In this document: positions 62,086 through 64,000 of the stretch, piece after piece
Layout: every line of letters starts with the position of its first letter
How positions within the stretch are numbered: the first letter of the stretch is position 1
The notes under the pieces: generated by a model
What the model was told of the DNA's origin: nothing
Databases searched by the model: none
What the model saw: the letters and a program-made list of their open reading frames with translations, nothing else
Made by a program: the position numbers and the translations under genes
Assembly: GCA_963717115.1 (NCBI GenBank)
Contig: CAVQVO010000020.1
Span: 310,001 to 374,000 of the forward strand
Source: JBBQUN01 sp963717115
Lineage (GTDB): Bacteria > Actinomycetota > Acidimicrobiia > Acidimicrobiales > SZUA-35
DNA: 64,000 nucleotides
Reading direction: 5' to 3'

Positions 62086-63676
62086 GGTCGACTCCAGAGG
62101 CAGCAGCGGCAGAGGTGCTCGACGGGGCCGGTCGGTCGTCGCCTCCGACCGACGACGACGTTCGCAGCGGGATCTCCCGGACACAGACGGCGAGCACGAA
62201 GACCCCCGTCATGAGCGGAATCGCCAACCAGAACATGCCCGACACGGCCTCGCTGACGGCCTCGACGGCGGCGGTTCGGAGATCGACCGGGAAGTCCCGG
62301 ACGACCTTCGGTTCTTGGATGAGGCCCTCGGCGCCACCGAGGTCGAGGAGCCGATCCCGGCCGAGTCGGGCCACCAGTTCGTCGTCGAGGCGAGCGGCGA
62401 AGAAGGCCCCGGCGATCGCCGCACCGAACGCCCCGCCCATGCTGCGGAAGAAGTTCGACGTCGACGTGGCGATCCCCAGGTCTTCGATCGGGGCGGCGTT
62501 CTGCACGGCGAGGGTGAGGTTCGGGAAGATGAGACCGAGCCCGATCCCGAGCCCGAAGAGCATGGGTGCCAGATCGAGCGCCGTGGTTTCTGGACCGATG
62601 GTGGTGAGGCTGGCGAGGGCGACCACGGTGATCGCCGGACCGGCGACCAGCGCCCACTTGTAGCGTCCGTACTTCGAGACGAGCTGGCCACCCAGTGCGG
62701 CAACGAGCGAGATGCCGACGCTCTGCGGGGTCAGGAGGAGGCCGCTGCGGGTCGCCGAGGCTCCGGTGGCGATCTGCAGGAACAGGGGCATGAACGTGGT
62801 CACCGAGAGCAACGCCCCCATCAGGACGAAGCCCATGGCGAAGACGAGCACCACGGTCCGATCGGTGAAGAGCCGGAGGGGGATGATCGGTTCCTCGGCC
62901 CGGCGCTCCTGCAGGAGGAACGCCACCGTTCCGAGGATGCCGACGGCCGCCGTGACGAGCAACGGCGCCGAGGTCCAGGCGTAGGTGTCGCCGCCCCAGA
63001 GGGGCACGAGGATGAGCCCCGTGGAGGCCACGACGAGCAGGACGATCCCCAGCCAGTCGATGGGCCGTTCCCGGGTGGCGAACGGCAGTCGCAGACCCTT
63101 GTTGGTCACCACGAGCGCGGCCGCCGAGATCGGGACCACCGCCCAGAAGACCCAACGCCACCCGACGGTGTCGACGAGCAGCCCGCCCCAGAGCGGCCCG
63201 GTGATCGCCGAGATGGTGAAGACTCCCGTGAACGCCCCGATGTAGCGACCGCGCTGGCGAGGCGACACGACGTCGCCGACGATCACGAAGGCGAGCGACA
63301 TCAGTCCGCCACCGCCCAGGCCCTGGACGGCGCGTGCGGCGACGAGCTGGGTCATGTCCTGGGAGATCGCGCACAGCACGGAGCCGACCATGAAGATCGC
63401 GATCGAGGTCTGATACACGATCCGCCGGCCGAACAGATCGGACATCTTGCCGTAGAGGGGCGTGACGATGGTCGAGGTCAGGAGGTAGGCCGACACGACC
63501 CAAGCGATCCGGTTGGCGCCTCCCAGCTCGCCGGCCAGGGTGGGGAGTGCCGTTGCCACGACGCTCTGTTCGGTCGACGACAGGAACAACCCGACCATCA
63601 AGCCGCCGATCAACCAGCGCAGCTGCGACGTCGAGAGGCCGGTCGACGTTGCGGTGGTGGCGCTCGGTGCGGTCAT
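62072..63676 (-). CDS. MFS drug exporter, DHA2 (EmrB/QacA) type
   Basis: A 534-residue, 14-helix major-facilitator exporter. LSSTEQSVVATALPTLAGEL is motif D1, YLLTSTIVTPLYGKMSDLFGRR motif A, VQGLGGGGLMSLAFVIVGDVVSPRQRGR motif B, and GAFTGVFTISAITGPLWGGLLVD motif C, all usual for proton-driven drug efflux. ATG 63676 is 6 nt after CAGAGT. It is divergent from the proline racemase gene. Confidence 0.9.
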   Translation of the reverse strand: MTAPSATTATSTGLSTSQLRWLIGGLMVGLFLSSTEQSVVATALPTLAGELGGANRIAWVVSAYLLTSTIVTPLYGKMSDLFGRRIVYQTSIAIFMVGSVLCAISQDMTQLVAARAVQGLGGGGLMSLAFVIVGDVVSPRQRGRYIGAFTGVFTISAITGPLWGGLLVDTVGWRWVFWAVVPISAAALVVTNKGLRLPFATRERPIDWLGIVLLVVASTGLILVPLWGGDTYAWTSAPLLVTAAVGILGTVAFLLQERRAEEPIIPLRLFTDRTVVLVFAMGFVLMGALLSVTTFMPLFLQIATGASATRSGLLLTPQSVGISLVAALGGQLVSKYGRYKWALVAGPAITVVALASLTTIGPETTALDLAPMLFGLGIGLGLIFPNLTLAVQNAAPIEDLGIATSTSNFFRSMGGAFGAAIAGAFFAARLDDELVARLGRDRLLDLGGAEGLIQEPKVVRDFPVDLRTAAVEAVSEAVSGMFWLAIPLMTGVFVLAVCVREIPLRTSSSVGGDDRPAPSSTSAAAASGVDHAGL

Positions 63677-63767
63677 GGGCTCACTCTGCACCAGGGGAGA
63701 CCTCGACCGCCAATGAGCCCGGATCGGGCCCTCGGAATCGCCGCGGATGCGGTGGCAAGCTGACGCC

Positions 63768-64000
63768 GTGCGCTCCACCAGAACCATCCACGTGATCAGT
63801 TGCCATGCCGAGGGTGAGGTGGGTGATGTGATCGTGGGGGGTGTTGCCGCACCGCCGGGCGCCACCCTGTGGGAACAATCCCGCTGGATCGCCGCCGACG
63901 ACCGCCTGCGACGGTTCGTCCTGAACGAGCCTCGGGGCGGCGTGTTCCGGCACGTCAACCTGCTCGTGCCTCCGGTCGATCCCCGGGCGTCCCACGGCTT
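63768..64000 (+). CDS. Proline racemase / hydroxyproline epimerase family, N-terminal part
   Basis: The first 77 codons before the window ends. HVISCHAEGEVGDVIVGGV, FVLNEPRGGVFRHVNLLVPP and SHGF are the strongly conserved N-terminal motifs of proline racemase, 4-hydroxyproline epimerase and trans-3-hydroxyproline dehydratase. The catalytic Cys that separates these lies downstream and is not in the window. The GTG start at 63768 has a weak CAAGCT -10-like box about 7-8 nt upstream. Confidence 0.85.
   Translation, partial: MRSTRTIHVISCHAEGEVGDVIVGGVAAPPGATLWEQSRWIAADDRLRRFVLNEPRGGVFRHVNLLVPPVDPRASHG

Overview
The window is very GC-rich, nearly fully coding DNA from a free-living actinobacterium. 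A septum-formation-domain protein, a DUF222/HNH protein, an LPxTG-anchored surface protein, monomeric isocitrate dehydrogenase, many GTG/TTG starts and many apparently leaderless genes all fit Actinomycetota. The gene mix (acyl-CoA, SDR, phytanoyl-CoA dioxygenase and alkylsulfatase enzymes) resembles marine or freshwater Acidimicrobiia such as the Ilumatobacter group, but that placement is inference. I see no phage, IS, CRISPR, rRNA or tRNA.

Layout. 0-7.5 kb: end of a flavin enzyme, an aromatic-type monooxygenase and FAH hydrolase, a septum-formation protein, an enoyl-CoA hydratase, and molybdate ABC genes modBC (no modA) behind a TetR regulator. 7.8-12.5 kb: a PLP decarboxylase-type enzyme convergent with a translationally coupled astA-astB-astE arginine succinyltransferase module. 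12.6-22.6 kb: a GNAT enzyme, then a divergent carbohydrate-type cluster. On the minus strand it holds a sugar isomerase-like TIM barrel, a 2-hydroxyacid dehydrogenase and a GH3-PA14 glycosidase; on the plus strand a DUF2264 protein, a DapA-like aldolase/lyase and an Old-Yellow-Enzyme-type oxidoreductase, all with overlapping start/stop codons. 22.8-34.7 kb: DUF222/HNH protein, thioesterase, ammonium transporter, serine dehydratase, two CxxC carboxymuconolactone-decarboxylase (CMD) proteins, a secreted DUF4214-phosphodiester glycosidase, acrylyl-CoA reductase-like enzyme, TesB and PanB. 34.7-45.1 kb: isocitrate dehydrogenase, a two-component system, a flavin-based extracytoplasmic electron-transfer set (ApbE, ferric-reductase-like membrane protein), a small Cys-rich protein, an enoyl-CoA hydratase and a large alkylsulfatase. 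Many of these carry single-base frameshifts. 45.2-52.5 kb: feoA-feoB-feoC, a SulP transporter, an Ldh2-type dehydrogenase, a SirB1-like protein and a second MBL-fold sulfatase-like enzyme. 52.6-64 kb: SDR, nitroreductase, aldo-keto reductase, RIO-type kinase, LPxTG protein, a probable selenoprotein, a PhnD-like binding protein, an epoxide-hydrolase-fold protein, a second SulP transporter, phytanoyl-CoA dioxygenase, a drug-type MFS exporter and the start of a proline racemase.

The strongest unusual signal is at 57218-57757. A CMD/AhpD-like gene has an in-frame TGA exactly where the second Cys of CxxC is expected (CVF-TGA), followed at the proper distance by a perfect hairpin with a GGUCG apical loop. 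That is the layout of a bacterial SECIS element, so this is very probably a CxxU selenoprotein. Its promoter is fused back-to-back with that of the divergent PhnD-like gene.

Two window-wide patterns stand out. First, many first-in-operon genes have TAnnnT 6-8 nt before the start codon and no Shine-Dalgarno sequence, which indicates leaderless mRNAs. Second, 35.0-45.1 kb carries about fifteen apparent one-base insertions and one deletion, against one clear case elsewhere. After removing them every affected gene returns to a whole number of codons with family-typical length, which points to local sequence error rather than gene decay.
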